Part shown: in pieces, positions 19,164 to 28,955 of the stretch
Layout of the letters: each line of letters starts with the position of its first letter
How positions within the stretch are numbered: the stretch's first letter is position 1
NCBI RefSeq assembly: GCF_000020125.1
Contig: NC_010681.1
Span: 1,116,001 to 1,180,000, forward strand
Direction of reading: 5' to 3'
DNA: 64,000 nucleotides
Origin: Paraburkholderia phytofirmans PsJN
GTDB lineage: Bacteria > Pseudomonadota > Gammaproteobacteria > Burkholderiales > Burkholderiaceae
Program-made: the position numbers and the translations under genes
Notes under the pieces: model-generated
What the model was told of the DNA's origin: nothing
Database searches by the model: none
What the model saw: only the letters and a program-made list of their open reading frames with translations

Positions 19164-22100
19164 ATGACCACGGACGTTTCCACTCAACCTCCCGTGCAGC
19201 CTCCCGGCGCTAATCCGCCAGGAGAGCCGCCGGGACAGCAGCCGCCGCCCAGGCGCCGCCTCGGCTGGTTGCTGCTGAAAACGGTCGCGTGGATGGTGGC
19301 CGTACTGACGTTGTTGCTCGCGTTGGCGGTGGGTTTGCTGTACGGCGCGCTGACGACCGAGCGCGGCACCGCCTACGCGTGGCAGGCGGCGGTCAAGCTG
19401 CTGGGCGGCAAGCTGAGCGGCACGCTGGAGCGTGGCGCGCTCGTCCATGGCGTGGAATTGCGGCAAGTACGCTGGCGCAGCCTCGACGGCAGCGGCACCG
19501 ATATTCAGATCGACCGGGTGACGGGCCGCTGGGCGCTCGCGCGCGAGCCGTGGCGCTTGACGATCGACTATCTGCGTATCGGCACGGTGGACGCGCGCAT
19601 TGGTTCTTCGTCGTCGAGCAGCAGCGGACCGGTGAAGCTGCCCCAGGATTTGCGTTTGCCGATGCAGCTCGACGTCCGCGACGTCCAGGTCGACAAGCTG
19701 CTGCTGCATCAGGGTGCGTCGACGACCGAATTCTCGCGCCTCGTCTTTCATGGTCGCAGCGACGGGCGCCATCATGAAGCCGCCATCGAGCGGCTGGATA
19801 CGCCGTTCGGCGCGGTGACGGCGGCCGCCAAACTCGACGGTGTGCGGCCGTTTCCGCTGAGCGGGGACATCGGCTATTCAGGGAAGGTGAACGACGAAGC
19901 GGTGCAGGTGGGCGGCCATCTGAGCGGCTCGTTGGAGAACCTCATCGCCGAACTCGATGCTAGCGGCATGAAGCTCACCGGTCACGCGCGGGTCGAGGCT
20001 ACGCCGTTCGGCGACGTGCCGCTGCAGCGCGCCACGCTGACTTTCGATCACATCAATCCGCAGGCTTTCGCGCCCGGTGCGCCGATGGCCGATCTGGCGG
20101 TGCGGGCGGAATTGCAACCGGTGGGGCGGGGTGCGGCGGGAGAGGTTGTGTTGGGCGCGACCGGCGCCGCCAGCCAGAGCGCCCTCACGAGCGCAAGCGC
20201 AAGCAAATCCGCCGGCACGACACAACCGCCCGCCGCCACAAACGGAAAAAGCACCAGCCAACCCGCCGCAACTTTCGCGGTCACCGGCCACGTCTCGATC
20301 GTCAACGCCAAACCCGGCGCGATCGACCAAAACCTGCTGCCGCTAATCGACGCCAACGCGGACGTGCGGCTCGATGCCCAGGCGCAGCGCATCTCGAATC
20401 TTGTCGTGCGGCTCGTGAAAAACGCCACGCTCACCGGCGGCGGTACGCTATCCGGCAAGCGCGGACAGTTCGATCTCCAGGTCGCCAACCTCGACCTGAA
20501 CGCGCTGCAAGCGACGGTGCGGCCCACGCAATTGTCCGGCCCCATCGGCGTGCGCCTGAACGACGACGTGCAGAGCCTCACACTCGACCTCGCCGACCCG
20601 AAAGCGGCGCTGCGCGCTCAGGGCAAGGTGACGTTCGATCCCGCCCGCACGAGCTTCAACGACGTGCGCATCACGTCGGGCAAAGGCCGCATCGATCTGT
20701 CCGGCGCGCTCAAGCACGACGCGAATTCCACCTACAACCTGAAAGCGCAACTGACCGATTTCGACCCGTTGACGCTGACTTCGCAGATGCCGTCGCGCAA
20801 GCCGGTAGCCGAAGCGGCGCCGGCGGCAAGCCGTGAAAAAAACAGCAAAACTGCACAGGCCGCAGCCGCGCAAGCGGGCAGCACGGCCGGGGCAAAGTCC
20901 GCCGCGCCCGCGGAAAAAGCCGCCGCCGCCGTGAAAAACACGGCCAAAGCCGCTGTCAAAACCGAAGTGGTCGAACGCAAAACGCCGCCGCCGAAGAAAC
21001 GCGGTGCCCCGCCTGCCCGCAAAATCGAGGCGCGCGTGACCGGCACGCTCACCGCCGCCGGCATGCTCGGCCCGGTCTTCACGACCAAGGCCGAATTCAA
21101 GCTCGGGCCGAGCGTCTACGACGGCCTGCCGTTGACCGGCGGCGGCACCATCCAGTTGGCAGGCTCGCGGATTCTGCCGAGCCGCGCGAACCTCTCGGTC
21201 GCGGGCAACCAGGTGGATTTGCAAGGTAGCTTCGGCGCGCGGGGCGACCGGCTGAAGTTCCGCGTCGACGCGCCAGCGCTGGAGCGCCTCGGTTTCGGTC
21301 TCGCAGGACTCATCGCGGCCGATGGCGACGTCACCGGCTCGTTCGCGCATCCGAACGTCGTGCTGAATTACAAGGCCGACAGCGTGGTGTTCAGCAGCAA
21401 CCGTATCGGCCATGCGGAAGGGCACGCCGAATTGCGCGACGGCGCGAACGGCGCGCTCGTCTTCACCACCGACGCGCGCAATCTCAGCGCGGGCGGCGTC
21501 GATCTGACCACGCTCACCGCGCATCTGTCCGGCACGCGCGGCAATCACACGCTCGAGGCCGCGGCCACCGGCAAGCTGCAGGACCGTCCGCTCGATCTCA
21601 CGCTCGCCGCCAACGGCAAGCTGACCGAAGCGCGCGACGGCACGCGCTGGGACGGCACCGTCACGCGGTTGCAGAATCGCGGCACGCCGGCGTTGAATCT
21701 CGAATCGCCGCTCGCCGTCAGCGCCGGGCCGGACCGCCTGACGCTCGGCGCGACCCGCCTCACGCTCGAAGGCGCGGTGTTGAGCCTGAAATCTTTTGTT
21801 TTCGATCACGGCAAGATTCAGTCGGCGGGCAGTCTGACCGGCATCTCGGTCGCGCGTCTGCAGGACCTGCGGCGCGAGATCACGGGCGAGCCGCCGCACG
21901 TCAAAACCGATCTGGTGTTCGACGGCGACTGGGACTTCGCGCTCGGCAGCACCGCGACCGGCCACATCCAGTTGCAGCGCCGCAGCGGCGACGTCACGGT
22001 TGAAATCGGCCGGGGGCTTGCGTCGCTCGGTATTTCGAGCATCGCGGCGCGCGCCGAATTCAGCGGCGGCAACCGGCTCAATGCCACCTTGCACGCGCAG

Positions 22101-23495
22101 GCGAGCCGCATCGGTGTGATCGACGCCGATGCGCACACCACGCTGGTCATGCGCGACGGCTTTCTGACCGTCAGCGAAGACGGCGCGCTCACCGGCAATG
22201 TGAACGCCAACGTGCCGTCACTGAAAACGACCGGCGGCCTGTTCGGCCCGAGCTATCTGCTCGACGGCCACCTCGCGCTCAAGCTCGCGCTCGGCGGCAC
22301 CGTCGCCAAGCCGAACCTGACCGGCTCGCTGCTCGGCGACGGCCTGTCCGCGACCATGGTCGATCAGGGCGTGCAGTTGAAGGACGGCGTAGTGCGTATC
22401 GCGCTTTCACACAATCTGGTGGACTTCCAGCAGGTCGAATTTCACGGCGCAAGCGGCACCTTGCGCGCGACCGGCCGCGTACGTCTGGACGGCGATCAAC
22501 CGGATCTGACCGCGAGCATCGTCGCGGACAAGCTCGAACTGTTCGCGGCGCCGGATCGCAACCTGTCGCTGTCGGGCAGCGCGAGCGTCGCGAATGCCGG
22601 TGCGCAGGGCGGCATGGCGATCAACGGCAAATTCGTGGTCGATCACGCGTTGTTCGACATGCCGGAGCAGGCCGCGCCTAAGCTCGGCGACGACGTGGTG
22701 GTGGTGCGCCCGGACGGTTCGGTGGCGGGCGAGCGTCCGCGGCCCGTGCCGGGCACCAACAAGCCGATCGGTCCGTTCGCGCCGCGCGCCAATATCGACA
22801 TCAGCCTCGGCAACAACTTCCGTTTCCGCGGCCAGGGCGCCGACCTCGGCCTGACCGGCACGATCACCGCGATGAGCGCGCCGAATCTGCCGCTGCGCGC
22901 GGTGGGCAACGTGCGCGTCACGCCGGGCTCGACCTACACGGCGTTCGGCCGCAAGCTCAACATCGAGAACGGCTTCTTCACGTTCAACGGGCCGGTGGCC
23001 AATCCCGGCATCAATATCCTGGCCATGCGTCGCAATCAGCAGGTCGAGGCGGGCGTGCAGGTCACGGGCACGGTCCAATTCCCGACGGCGAAGCTGGTGT
23101 CCGAGCCGAACGTGCCGGACAACGAAAAACTCTCGTGGCTGCTGTTCGGCCACGGCACGGATCAGGGTAACAACCTCGGTCAGCAAAGCACCATGACGAC
23201 GGCGCTGGCGCTGCTCGGCAGCGCGAGCGGCAAGCGGATCGCGCAGACGTTCGGGCTCGACGAGTTTTCGGTCGGACAGAGCGAAGTCGGCTTGACCGAT
23301 CCGCAAGTGGTGATGGTGTCGAAGGCGATCAATGAGTGGCTCGTGATCGGCTACGAACAGGGGCTGCAGTCGGCGAGCAATGCGATCAAGGCGACGGTCA
23401 ACCTGACGCGGTATTGGTCGGTCGGGGCTTACGGCGGCACGTTCACCGGCGTCGAACTGTTTTACACGCGGCGCTTCGACCGGATTCGGTGGTGA
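19164..23495 (+). CDS. tamB: Translocation and assembly protein TamB
   Basis: 1443-aa AsmA-like bridge protein. After a Pro-rich N-terminus a single membrane anchor (about residues 35-65) is followed by a very long beta-rich periplasmic region and the C-terminal DUF490/TamB domain (about 1080-1443, ending YTRRFDRIRW). It links the inner membrane to TamA or supports lipid transport. Odd: two low-complexity inserts, one near 330-370 (Ala/Ser/Thr) and one near 545-620 rich in Ala and Lys (AEKAAAAVKNTAKAAVK), interrupt the beta region. Confidence 0.92.
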   Translation: MTTDVSTQPPVQPPGANPPGEPPGQQPPPRRRLGWLLLKTVAWMVAVLTLLLALAVGLLYGALTTERGTAYAWQAAVKLLGGKLSGTLERGALVHGVELRQVRWRSLDGSGTDIQIDRVTGRWALAREPWRLTIDYLRIGTVDARIGSSSSSSSGPVKLPQDLRLPMQLDVRDVQVDKLLLHQGASTTEFSRLVFHGRSDGRHHEAAIERLDTPFGAVTAAAKLDGVRPFPLSGDIGYSGKVNDEAVQVGGHLSGSLENLIAELDASGMKLTGHARVEATPFGDVPLQRATLTFDHINPQAFAPGAPMADLAVRAELQPVGRGAAGEVVLGATGAASQSALTSASASKSAGTTQPPAATNGKSTSQPAATFAVTGHVSIVNAKPGAIDQNLLPLIDANADVRLDAQAQRISNLVVRLVKNATLTGGGTLSGKRGQFDLQVANLDLNALQATVRPTQLSGPIGVRLNDDVQSLTLDLADPKAALRAQGKVTFDPARTSFNDVRITSGKGRIDLSGALKHDANSTYNLKAQLTDFDPLTLTSQMPSRKPVAEAAPAASREKNSKTAQAAAAQAGSTAGAKSAAPAEKAAAAVKNTAKAAVKTEVVERKTPPPKKRGAPPARKIEARVTGTLTAAGMLGPVFTTKAEFKLGPSVYDGLPLTGGGTIQLAGSRILPSRANLSVAGNQVDLQGSFGARGDRLKFRVDAPALERLGFGLAGLIAADGDVTGSFAHPNVVLNYKADSVVFSSNRIGHAEGHAELRDGANGALVFTTDARNLSAGGVDLTTLTAHLSGTRGNHTLEAAATGKLQDRPLDLTLAANGKLTEARDGTRWDGTVTRLQNRGTPALNLESPLAVSAGPDRLTLGATRLTLEGAVLSLKSFVFDHGKIQSAGSLTGISVARLQDLRREITGEPPHVKTDLVFDGDWDFALGSTATGHIQLQRRSGDVTVEIGRGLASLGISSIAARAEFSGGNRLNATLHAQASRIGVIDADAHTTLVMRDGFLTVSEDGALTGNVNANVPSLKTTGGLFGPSYLLDGHLALKLALGGTVAKPNLTGSLLGDGLSATMVDQGVQLKDGVVRIALSHNLVDFQQVEFHGASGTLRATGRVRLDGDQPDLTASIVADKLELFAAPDRNLSLSGSASVANAGAQGGMAINGKFVVDHALFDMPEQAAPKLGDDVVVVRPDGSVAGERPRPVPGTNKPIGPFAPRANIDISLGNNFRFRGQGADLGLTGTITAMSAPNLPLRAVGNVRVTPGSTYTAFGRKLNIENGFFTFNGPVANPGINILAMRRNQQVEAGVQVTGTVQFPTAKLVSEPNVPDNEKLSWLLFGHGTDQGNNLGQQSTMTTALALLGSASGKRIAQTFGLDEFSVGQSEVGLTDPQVVMVSKAINEWLVIGYEQGLQSASNAIKATVNLTRYWSVGAYGGTFTGVELFYTRRFDRIRW

Positions 23496-23533
23496 TGGGT
23501 TGATTGGCTGCGCCTGAATCTTCGCGCTGGGGT

Positions 23534-23572
23534 AAAAAAAACGGCACGCCTTTTTAGGGCGTGCCGTTTTTT
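23534..23572. terminator. Bidirectional rho-independent terminator between tamB and metG
   Basis: A-run, ACGGCACGCC stem, TTTTTA loop, GGGCGTGCCG and T-run, lying between the convergent tamB and metG stops. Shape allows use on both strands. Confidence 0.9.
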
Positions 23573-23605
23573 CATGCTTGCTTGCAGCGTGAGACGCCGC
23601 GCGTT

Positions 23606-25741
23606 TTACTTCACGCGCATGCCCGGCTTCGCGCCGCTGTGCGGCTCCAGGATGTACAGGCCCGGCTCCGCTTTCTCGTCGGTGGCGGAGGCGGCCAGCA
23701 CCATGCCTTCGGACAGGCCGAACTTCATCTTGCGCGGCGCGAGGTTCGCGACCATCACCGTCAGCTTGCCGACCAGTTGCTCCGGCTGATACGCCGACTT
23801 GATGCCCGAAAACACGTTGCGGGTTTTCTCTTCGCCGACGTCGAGCGTAAGTTGCAGCAACTTGTCCGACCCTTCCACCGCCTTGCAGTCGACGATCTTC
23901 GCAATGCGCAAATCGATCTTCGCGAAGTCGTCGATCGAAATGATGCCGGGCGTTTCGTCCTCTTTTGCCGCTGCGGTTTTGGCTGCCTTCGACTTGCCTT
24001 TGGCGTCGGCCGGCGCGGCCGCTTCCGGCGTGGCTTGCAACGAGTCGCGATTGGCGGCGATCAGCGCGTCGATCTGCTTCGAATCGACACGCGTCATCAG
24101 ATGCTTGTACGCATTGATCGGGCGCGTGGAACTGAGCGGCACGTTGGCGTCGGCCCATACCAGCGGTTCGACGCCGAGGAAGCCTTCGACCGCTTCGGCG
24201 AGCTTCGGCAGCACCGGCTTGAGCGCCAGCGACAGCAGGCGGAACGCTTCGATGCTGACGGTGCAGGTTTCGTGCAGCGCAACCCCGTTCGCCGGGTCTT
24301 TGGCCTGATCCCACGGCTTGGCGGTGTCGACGTAGGCGTTCACGGCGTCGGCCAGTTCCATGGTCTGACGCAGCGCGCGGTTGTACTCGCGGGCTTCGTA
24401 GTTCGCGGCGATTTGCGGCACGGCGGCGCGCAGCGAGGCGAGCAGCGGATGCTGCATCGCGCTGTCCTGCACCCGGCCGTCGAAGCGCTTGATCAGGAAG
24501 CCGGCGGCGCGGCTTGCGATGTTCACGTACTTGCCGACCAGATCGCTGTTCACGCGCGCCTGGAAGTCGTCGAGGTTCAGGTCGAGGTCTTCCATCGTGC
24601 TGTTCAGCTTGGCCGCGAAGTAGTAGCGCAGCCATTCCGGATTCAGCCCCGTGTCGATCACGCTCTGGGCGGTGATGAAGGTGCCGCGCGACTTCGACAT
24701 CTTCGCGCCGTCCACGGTCAGGAAGCCGTGCGCGAACACGTTGGTCGGCGTGCGGTGGCCCGAAAACTCGAGCATGGCCGGCCAGAACAGCGTGTGGAAA
24801 TACAGAATGTCTTTGCCGATGAAGTGATACTGCTCGGCGGTCGAACCCTTGCGAACCCACGCGTCGAAGTCGAGCCCGCGTTTTTCTGCGAGGTTCTTGA
24901 AGCTCGCGTAATAGCCGACCGGTGCGTCCAGCCACACGTAAAAATACTTGCCCGGCGCGCCCGGAATCTCGAAGCCGAAATACGGCGCGTCGCGCGAAAT
25001 GTCCCAGTCGGCGAGCTTGGCTTCACCGGCGTCGCCGAGCCATTCGCGCATCTTGTTGGTCGCTTCCGGCTGCGCCAGGCCGCCGACCCACGCGCGCAGG
25101 AAATTCTCGCAACGCGGATCGGACAGGCGGAAGAAATAGTGCGTCGATGTTTTGCGAATCGGGGTGGCGCCCGAGACGACCGAATACGGATTGATCAGCT
25201 CGGTGGGCAGATAAGTCGAACCGCATACTTCGCAGCTGTCGCCGTACTGGTCTTTCGCGCCGCATTTCGGGCATTCGCCCTTGATGAAGCGATCCGGCAG
25301 GAACATCTCCTTGACCGGGTCATACGCCTGTTCGATGTCGCGCGCGTCGATCAGGCCCGCTTCCTTGAGCGCCAGATAGACGTTTTCGCTGAGAATGCGG
25401 TTCTCTTCGGAGTCGGTCGAGTAGTAATTGTCGAACGAAATTCCGAAGCTGTCGAAGTCGCGCTTGTGTTCCTGCCAGACGCGATCGATCAGTTGCTTCG
25501 GCGTGAGACCTTCTTTCTCCGCGCGCAACATGATGGGCGTGCCGTGCGTGTCGTCGGCGCCCACGTAATAGACCTCGTGCCCGTGCATTCGCAACGTCCG
25601 GACCCAGATGTCCGTCTGGATATATTCGACCAGATGGCCAATATGGATTTGCCCGTTCGCATACGGAAGGGCCGACGTGACGAGAATCTGGCGACGGCCT
25701 GACGGCGCGCCTGCGGAGAGATCGGTTACGGGTGCTGACAT
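23606..25741 (-). CDS. metG: Methionyl-tRNA synthetase MetG
   Basis: 711-aa class I synthetase that charges tRNA-Met. HIGH is present as IHIGH near residue 33, and the zinc knuckle CPKCG...CEVCG near 145. KMSKS is present exactly (AKMSKSRG near 335). A C-terminal tRNA-binding OB-fold (from about residue 605, [15 protein letters not shown]) is joined by an Ala/Lys linker. The ATG at 25741 is the first suitable start. Confidence 0.96.
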   Translation of the reverse strand: MSAPVTDLSAGAPSGRRQILVTSALPYANGQIHIGHLVEYIQTDIWVRTLRMHGHEVYYVGADDTHGTPIMLRAEKEGLTPKQLIDRVWQEHKRDFDSFGISFDNYYSTDSEENRILSENVYLALKEAGLIDARDIEQAYDPVKEMFLPDRFIKGECPKCGAKDQYGDSCEVCGSTYLPTELINPYSVVSGATPIRKTSTHYFFRLSDPRCENFLRAWVGGLAQPEATNKMREWLGDAGEAKLADWDISRDAPYFGFEIPGAPGKYFYVWLDAPVGYYASFKNLAEKRGLDFDAWVRKGSTAEQYHFIGKDILYFHTLFWPAMLEFSGHRTPTNVFAHGFLTVDGAKMSKSRGTFITAQSVIDTGLNPEWLRYYFAAKLNSTMEDLDLNLDDFQARVNSDLVGKYVNIASRAAGFLIKRFDGRVQDSAMQHPLLASLRAAVPQIAANYEAREYNRALRQTMELADAVNAYVDTAKPWDQAKDPANGVALHETCTVSIEAFRLLSLALKPVLPKLAEAVEGFLGVEPLVWADANVPLSSTRPINAYKHLMTRVDSKQIDALIAANRDSLQATPEAAAPADAKGKSKAAKTAAAKEDETPGIISIDDFAKIDLRIAKIVDCKAVEGSDKLLQLTLDVGEEKTRNVFSGIKSAYQPEQLVGKLTVMVANLAPRKMKFGLSEGMVLAASATDEKAEPGLYILEPHSGAKPGMRVK

Positions 25742-26104
25742 AAGGATGGTGGGAGCCTGCGGTGGGACGAAAGGTTGATTCTAGCAGGGCAGGCGCCCGG
25801 CGCGGGGTGGGCAGCCTGGGGCGCGGCGTGAGCCGTTGCGGGCCGGACGGTGTGTAAACCGAGCGCCCAAAAAAAACCGGGGCTATTAACCCCGGAGCAA
25901 CAACGACAAGAGGAGAATGGTGACGCGGCGGCTTCGCCAGCCACGTACCGTAAAGACAGACAGCGGATTTTCGGCAGAGTTCGAAATTTTTTTCGTTCCT
26001 GTCAGACATTCCCTGTTTCCGCCTTTCGCGGCCTTCCAAAGCGTAGCGATCGCCGGTGATACTGCCCCAGCGACCGGTTTGCTCAGTCTCCCGAACCCTC
26101 GTCC
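25742..26104. other. Intergenic region between metG and the OmpA-like lipoprotein gene
   Basis: 363 bases on the shared minus-strand side. It holds the terminator at 25869-25896, about 210 bases past the lipoprotein stop, so the lipoprotein transcript would carry a long 3' untranslated region. About 127 bases then remain for the metG promoter, where I find no convincing boxes. No supported gene on either strand. Confidence 0.5.
25869..25896 (-). terminator. Rho-independent terminator upstream of metG
   Basis: On the minus strand CCGGGG, a 7-base loop, CCCCGG and a run of eight T. It is far (209 bases) downstream of the OmpA-like gene and upstream of metG, so it could end the lipoprotein message or a short RNA cut from its 3' end. 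Confidence 0.8.
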
Positions 26105-26758
26105 TTATTGCGTGGCATGCTGCGCCGTGGCGCGCAGATAGATTTCCACGCGACGGTTGGCGGCACGGCCGGCTTCGGTGTTGTTGTCGGCGATCGGCTG
26201 GGTTTGGCCCAAGCCCTGTGCCGACAGGCGCTGCGGCGCGACGCCGCGTTGACCCAGGTAGCCCGTCACGCTTTCCGCGCGGTTGACCGACAGCGTCTGG
26301 TTGTACGCCGGCTGGCCCGTGCTATCCGTGTGGCCGACCACTTGCGCGACCAGTTCCGGATTCTGCTGCATGGTCTGCGCCAGTTGGTCCAGCACCGGCG
26401 CGAACGACGGCTTGACCGCGTAGCTGTTGGTGTCGAACGTGACCGAGCTCGGGATGTTCAGCTTGAGCGAGCCGTCCGGCTGCTCGGTGATCTGCGTGCC
26501 GGTGCCCTTGGTAGCGCCCGACAGCTTGTTGTGGATGGCTTGCCAGTTGTAGCCGGTGATGCCGCCCACCGCCGCGCCGACGCCCGCGCCGATTGCCGCG
26601 CCCTTACCGCCGCCGAAGATGGCGCCGAGCGCCGCGCCGGTGCCGGCGCCAACGCCCGTACCGACGGCGGTGTTGGTGCCCTGTTGGCTGGCGCAACCCG
26701 CCAGCAATGAACCGGCAACGGCGAAGACTGCCAGGCGAGTCATGATTTTTGCATTCAT
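26105..26758 (-). CDS. OmpA-family lipoprotein with glycine-zipper domain (YiaD-like)
   Basis: 217-aa outer-membrane lipoprotein. The lipobox LLAGC places the lipid-bearing cysteine at 22. A glycine-zipper stretch (about residues 33-70, GAALGAIFGGGKGAAIGAG) is followed by a C-terminal OmpA/MotB peptidoglycan-binding domain (about 100-210, with HTDSTG, NQTLSVNRAESV and NRRVEIYL). It should tie the outer membrane to peptidoglycan. An AAGAGGAA Shine-Dalgarno sequence precedes the ATG. Confidence 0.88.
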   Translation of the reverse strand: MNAKIMTRLAVFAVAGSLLAGCASQQGTNTAVGTGVGAGTGAALGAIFGGGKGAAIGAGVGAAVGGITGYNWQAIHNKLSGATKGTGTQITEQPDGSLKLNIPSSVTFDTNSYAVKPSFAPVLDQLAQTMQQNPELVAQVVGHTDSTGQPAYNQTLSVNRAESVTGYLGQRGVAPQRLSAQGLGQTQPIADNNTEAGRAANRRVEIYLRATAQHATQ

Positions 26759-27106
26759 TTTTGATTCCTCTTGAGTGAAGCGAGTCAGGCAAGCAAAGCG
26801 GCGACAGGAATAAATCTATACGGCGAACGTGACGGCGGTAAAGCCGCCGGCTCACCAGCACGATAAGTCTTACGCCCTGCTCAGCCTCGGTCCGACAGTA
26901 AAAAAGGGTCTTCCGGCACGGCTTGGCGCCAGCCACTACAATAATGGCTGAAGCACGCAGCGATGCGGCCCCATGGCGTTCCGCCTGCCCGAAGGGTGCC
27001 CGGCACGCCTGGTTTTCGCAATGCTGACTAACAATTTCTTTCAAATTCCGGCGCGTGGCCGAGATTTCGATTCCGCTGCGCCGCAGGTGTTCCCCACGGA
27101 GTGTCA
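26759..27106. other. Divergent intergenic region between the lipoprotein gene and apbC
   Basis: 348 bases. Apart from the possible lipoprotein promoter and its AAGAGGAA ribosome-binding site, and a GGAG (27098-27101) ahead of apbC, I see nothing that I can support. No ORF with coding character. Confidence 0.4.
26815..26842 (-). promoter_or_regulatory. Possible promoter of the OmpA-like lipoprotein gene
   Basis: On the minus strand TTTACC (26842-26837) and TATAGA (26820-26815) are 16 bp apart, about 57 bases upstream of the start. Both boxes are imperfect. Confidence 0.4.
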
Positions 27107-28195
27107 ATGAGTATCGATCGGGCTTTGGTCGACGCTGCCCTCGCGGCCGTCGCCGACCCCAACACCGGCCGGCCGTACGCAGCCGCCAAGAACATCAAAA
27201 GCGTCGCCGTGCAGGGTGACACGGTTAGCGTCGACGTGGTACTCGGCTATCCGGCCATGCGCCAATTCGACGCTATCCGCGCGCAATTCTCGGATGCGCT
27301 GCGCGCCGTGCCGGGCGTGGCCGACGTGCGTGTCCAGGTGTCGCAGCAGATCGCCGCGCATACCGTGCAGCGCGGCGTGAAACTGTTGCCGAACGTCAAA
27401 AACATCGTCGCGGTGGCGTCGGGCAAGGGCGGCGTCGGCAAGAGCACGACCGCCGTGAATCTCGCACTGGCGCTGGCGAGCGAAGGCGCATCGGTCGGTA
27501 TTCTCGACGCGGACATCTACGGCCCGTCGCTGCCGATGATGCTCGGCATCGTTGGGCGCCCCGAGTCACCGGACGAGAAGTCGATGAACCCGATGACCGG
27601 TCACGGCTTGCAGGCCAACTCGATCGGCTTTCTGATCGAGCAGGACAACCCGATGGTGTGGCGTGGACCGATGGCCACTTCCGCGTTGGAACAACTGCTG
27701 CGGCAGACGAACTGGAACGATCTCGACTACCTGATCGTCGACATGCCGCCGGGCACCGGCGACATTCAGCTCACGCTGTCGCAACGCGTGCCGGTGACGG
27801 GCGCCGTGATCGTCACCACGCCACAAGACATCGCGCTGCTCGACGCAAAGAAGGGCCTCAAGATGTTCGAGAAGGTCGGCATTCCGATCCTCGGCATCGT
27901 CGAGAACATGGGCATGCATATCTGCTCGAATTGCGGCCACGAAGAGCATATTTTCGGCGCCGGCGGCGGCGAGCGGATGGGCAAGGAATATGGCGTCGAC
28001 GTGCTCGGCAGCCTGCCGCTCGACATTGCGATCCGCGAACAGGCCGACTCGGGCAAACCGACCGTGGTGGCCGACCCGCAAGGGCGCATCGCGGAGATCT
28101 ACCGGTCGATCGCGCGCAAGGTGGCGATCCATATCGCCGAACGCGCTCGCGACATGACTTCGAAGTTCCCCAATATCGTGGTCCAGAACACCTGA
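27107..28195 (+). CDS. apbC: Iron-sulfur cluster carrier ATPase ApbC (Mrp)
   Basis: 362-aa Mrp/NBP35-type protein. An N-terminal MIP18-like domain (residues 1-85) is followed by a deviant-Walker ATPase with GKGGVGKST near 106 and DADIYGPS near 131. The CSNCG motif (about residue 271) supplies the CxxC that holds a bridging [4Fe-4S] cluster between two subunits. The ATG at 27107 has GGAG 5 bases before it; a GTG 6 bases earlier is less likely. Confidence 0.93.
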   Translation: MSIDRALVDAALAAVADPNTGRPYAAAKNIKSVAVQGDTVSVDVVLGYPAMRQFDAIRAQFSDALRAVPGVADVRVQVSQQIAAHTVQRGVKLLPNVKNIVAVASGKGGVGKSTTAVNLALALASEGASVGILDADIYGPSLPMMLGIVGRPESPDEKSMNPMTGHGLQANSIGFLIEQDNPMVWRGPMATSALEQLLRQTNWNDLDYLIVDMPPGTGDIQLTLSQRVPVTGAVIVTTPQDIALLDAKKGLKMFEKVGIPILGIVENMGMHICSNCGHEEHIFGAGGGERMGKEYGVDVLGSLPLDIAIREQADSGKPTVVADPQGRIAEIYRSIARKVAIHIAERARDMTSKFPNIVVQNT

Positions 28196-28421
28196 GAAAA
28201 CGCGGGCTACCTCAGGTTTCCGGCCTCGCGGGAAGTCTCCTGGAGGATCGCGCCCGCGGGCGGGCTGGCGCGACACGCCAGGTTCGACGGGCCACGCTTG
28301 ACCAGCCGTTCGGACAAGGGGCCAAGGCGTCTGTTTTCGCCTGGTCTCGCGGTATCATGTCGACTTCACAAGTTCGGCTCGGCGGCCGCAGGGGCGGCCA
28401 CCAGGCCGGCAAGAGGATCGC

Positions 28422-28955
28422 ATGGGAAAACGAATCGACGGGCAGGCGGTGCATGCGTTCATCGTCCTGACTGCCAGCAGTGTGCTGTTATGCGGCTGTA
28501 GCGCGTTCCTGAGACCACAGGAAAAACGTGCGGACGCGCAGTTGCTGCCCACCGTGGGCAATCAGGCGCGCGGTCTCGTCACGTTCATCGAGCGCTCGGA
28601 CGGCGTGCAGGTCACCTACAACCTCGCGGGCATGCCGCCCAATAGCGATCACGCGTTGCAAGTGCACGAGCGCGGCGACTGCAATGCCGCCGACGGTTCC
28701 AGCGCCGGCCAGGTGTTTTCGCCGGCCGCCGAGCGTCTGAAATCGGGCGCGCGCGTCGAGGGCGACCTCGGCAATATTCACGCGGACGCGAACGGCGTGG
28801 CCACGGGCTTCATCGTCGCGCCGGACGTGTCGCTCGACGGTATCCGTTCGGTGTTGCAGCGCGCGGTTCTGCTGCATCACGACGCGACAGATCCGTACGC
28901 GTATCCGCAACATGGTGCGGGCCCCGCTCTCGCTTGTGGATTGATTCGCCAATGA
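28422..28955 (+). CDS. Cu/Zn superoxide-dismutase-like lipoprotein with missing metal ligands
   Basis: 177-aa SodC-family protein with a lipobox-like LCGC (Cys26). The fold features are retained: HERGDCNAADGSSAG, GDLGNIHADANGVA, and the cysteine pair of GDC and LACGLI that forms the family disulfide. By eye, however, the copper and zinc ligands are mostly gone. GFHIHE reads ALQVHE, GGHFNP reads GQVFSP, and HxxHAGD reads KSGARVEGD; only one histidine of the first pair, the zinc aspartate and the late LLHHD histidine remain. It is therefore probably not an active dismutase. An AAGAGGA site precedes the ATG. Confidence 0.75.
   Translation: MGKRIDGQAVHAFIVLTASSVLLCGCSAFLRPQEKRADAQLLPTVGNQARGLVTFIERSDGVQVTYNLAGMPPNSDHALQVHERGDCNAADGSSAGQVFSPAAERLKSGARVEGDLGNIHADANGVATGFIVAPDVSLDGIRSVLQRAVLLHHDATDPYAYPQHGAGPALACGLIRQ

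Noticed and set aside
23561..25702. Long plus-strand frame opposite metG
   Set aside because: It is an antisense shadow: metG is unmistakable with HIGH and KMSKS, and the frame is open because of high GC third positions.
25320..26039. Minus-strand frame with Leu-Val-Val-Val before the terminator, resembling an amino-acid attenuator leader
   Set aside because: It has no stop near the terminator, runs into metG in another frame, and metG is not expected to be controlled by valine or leucine.
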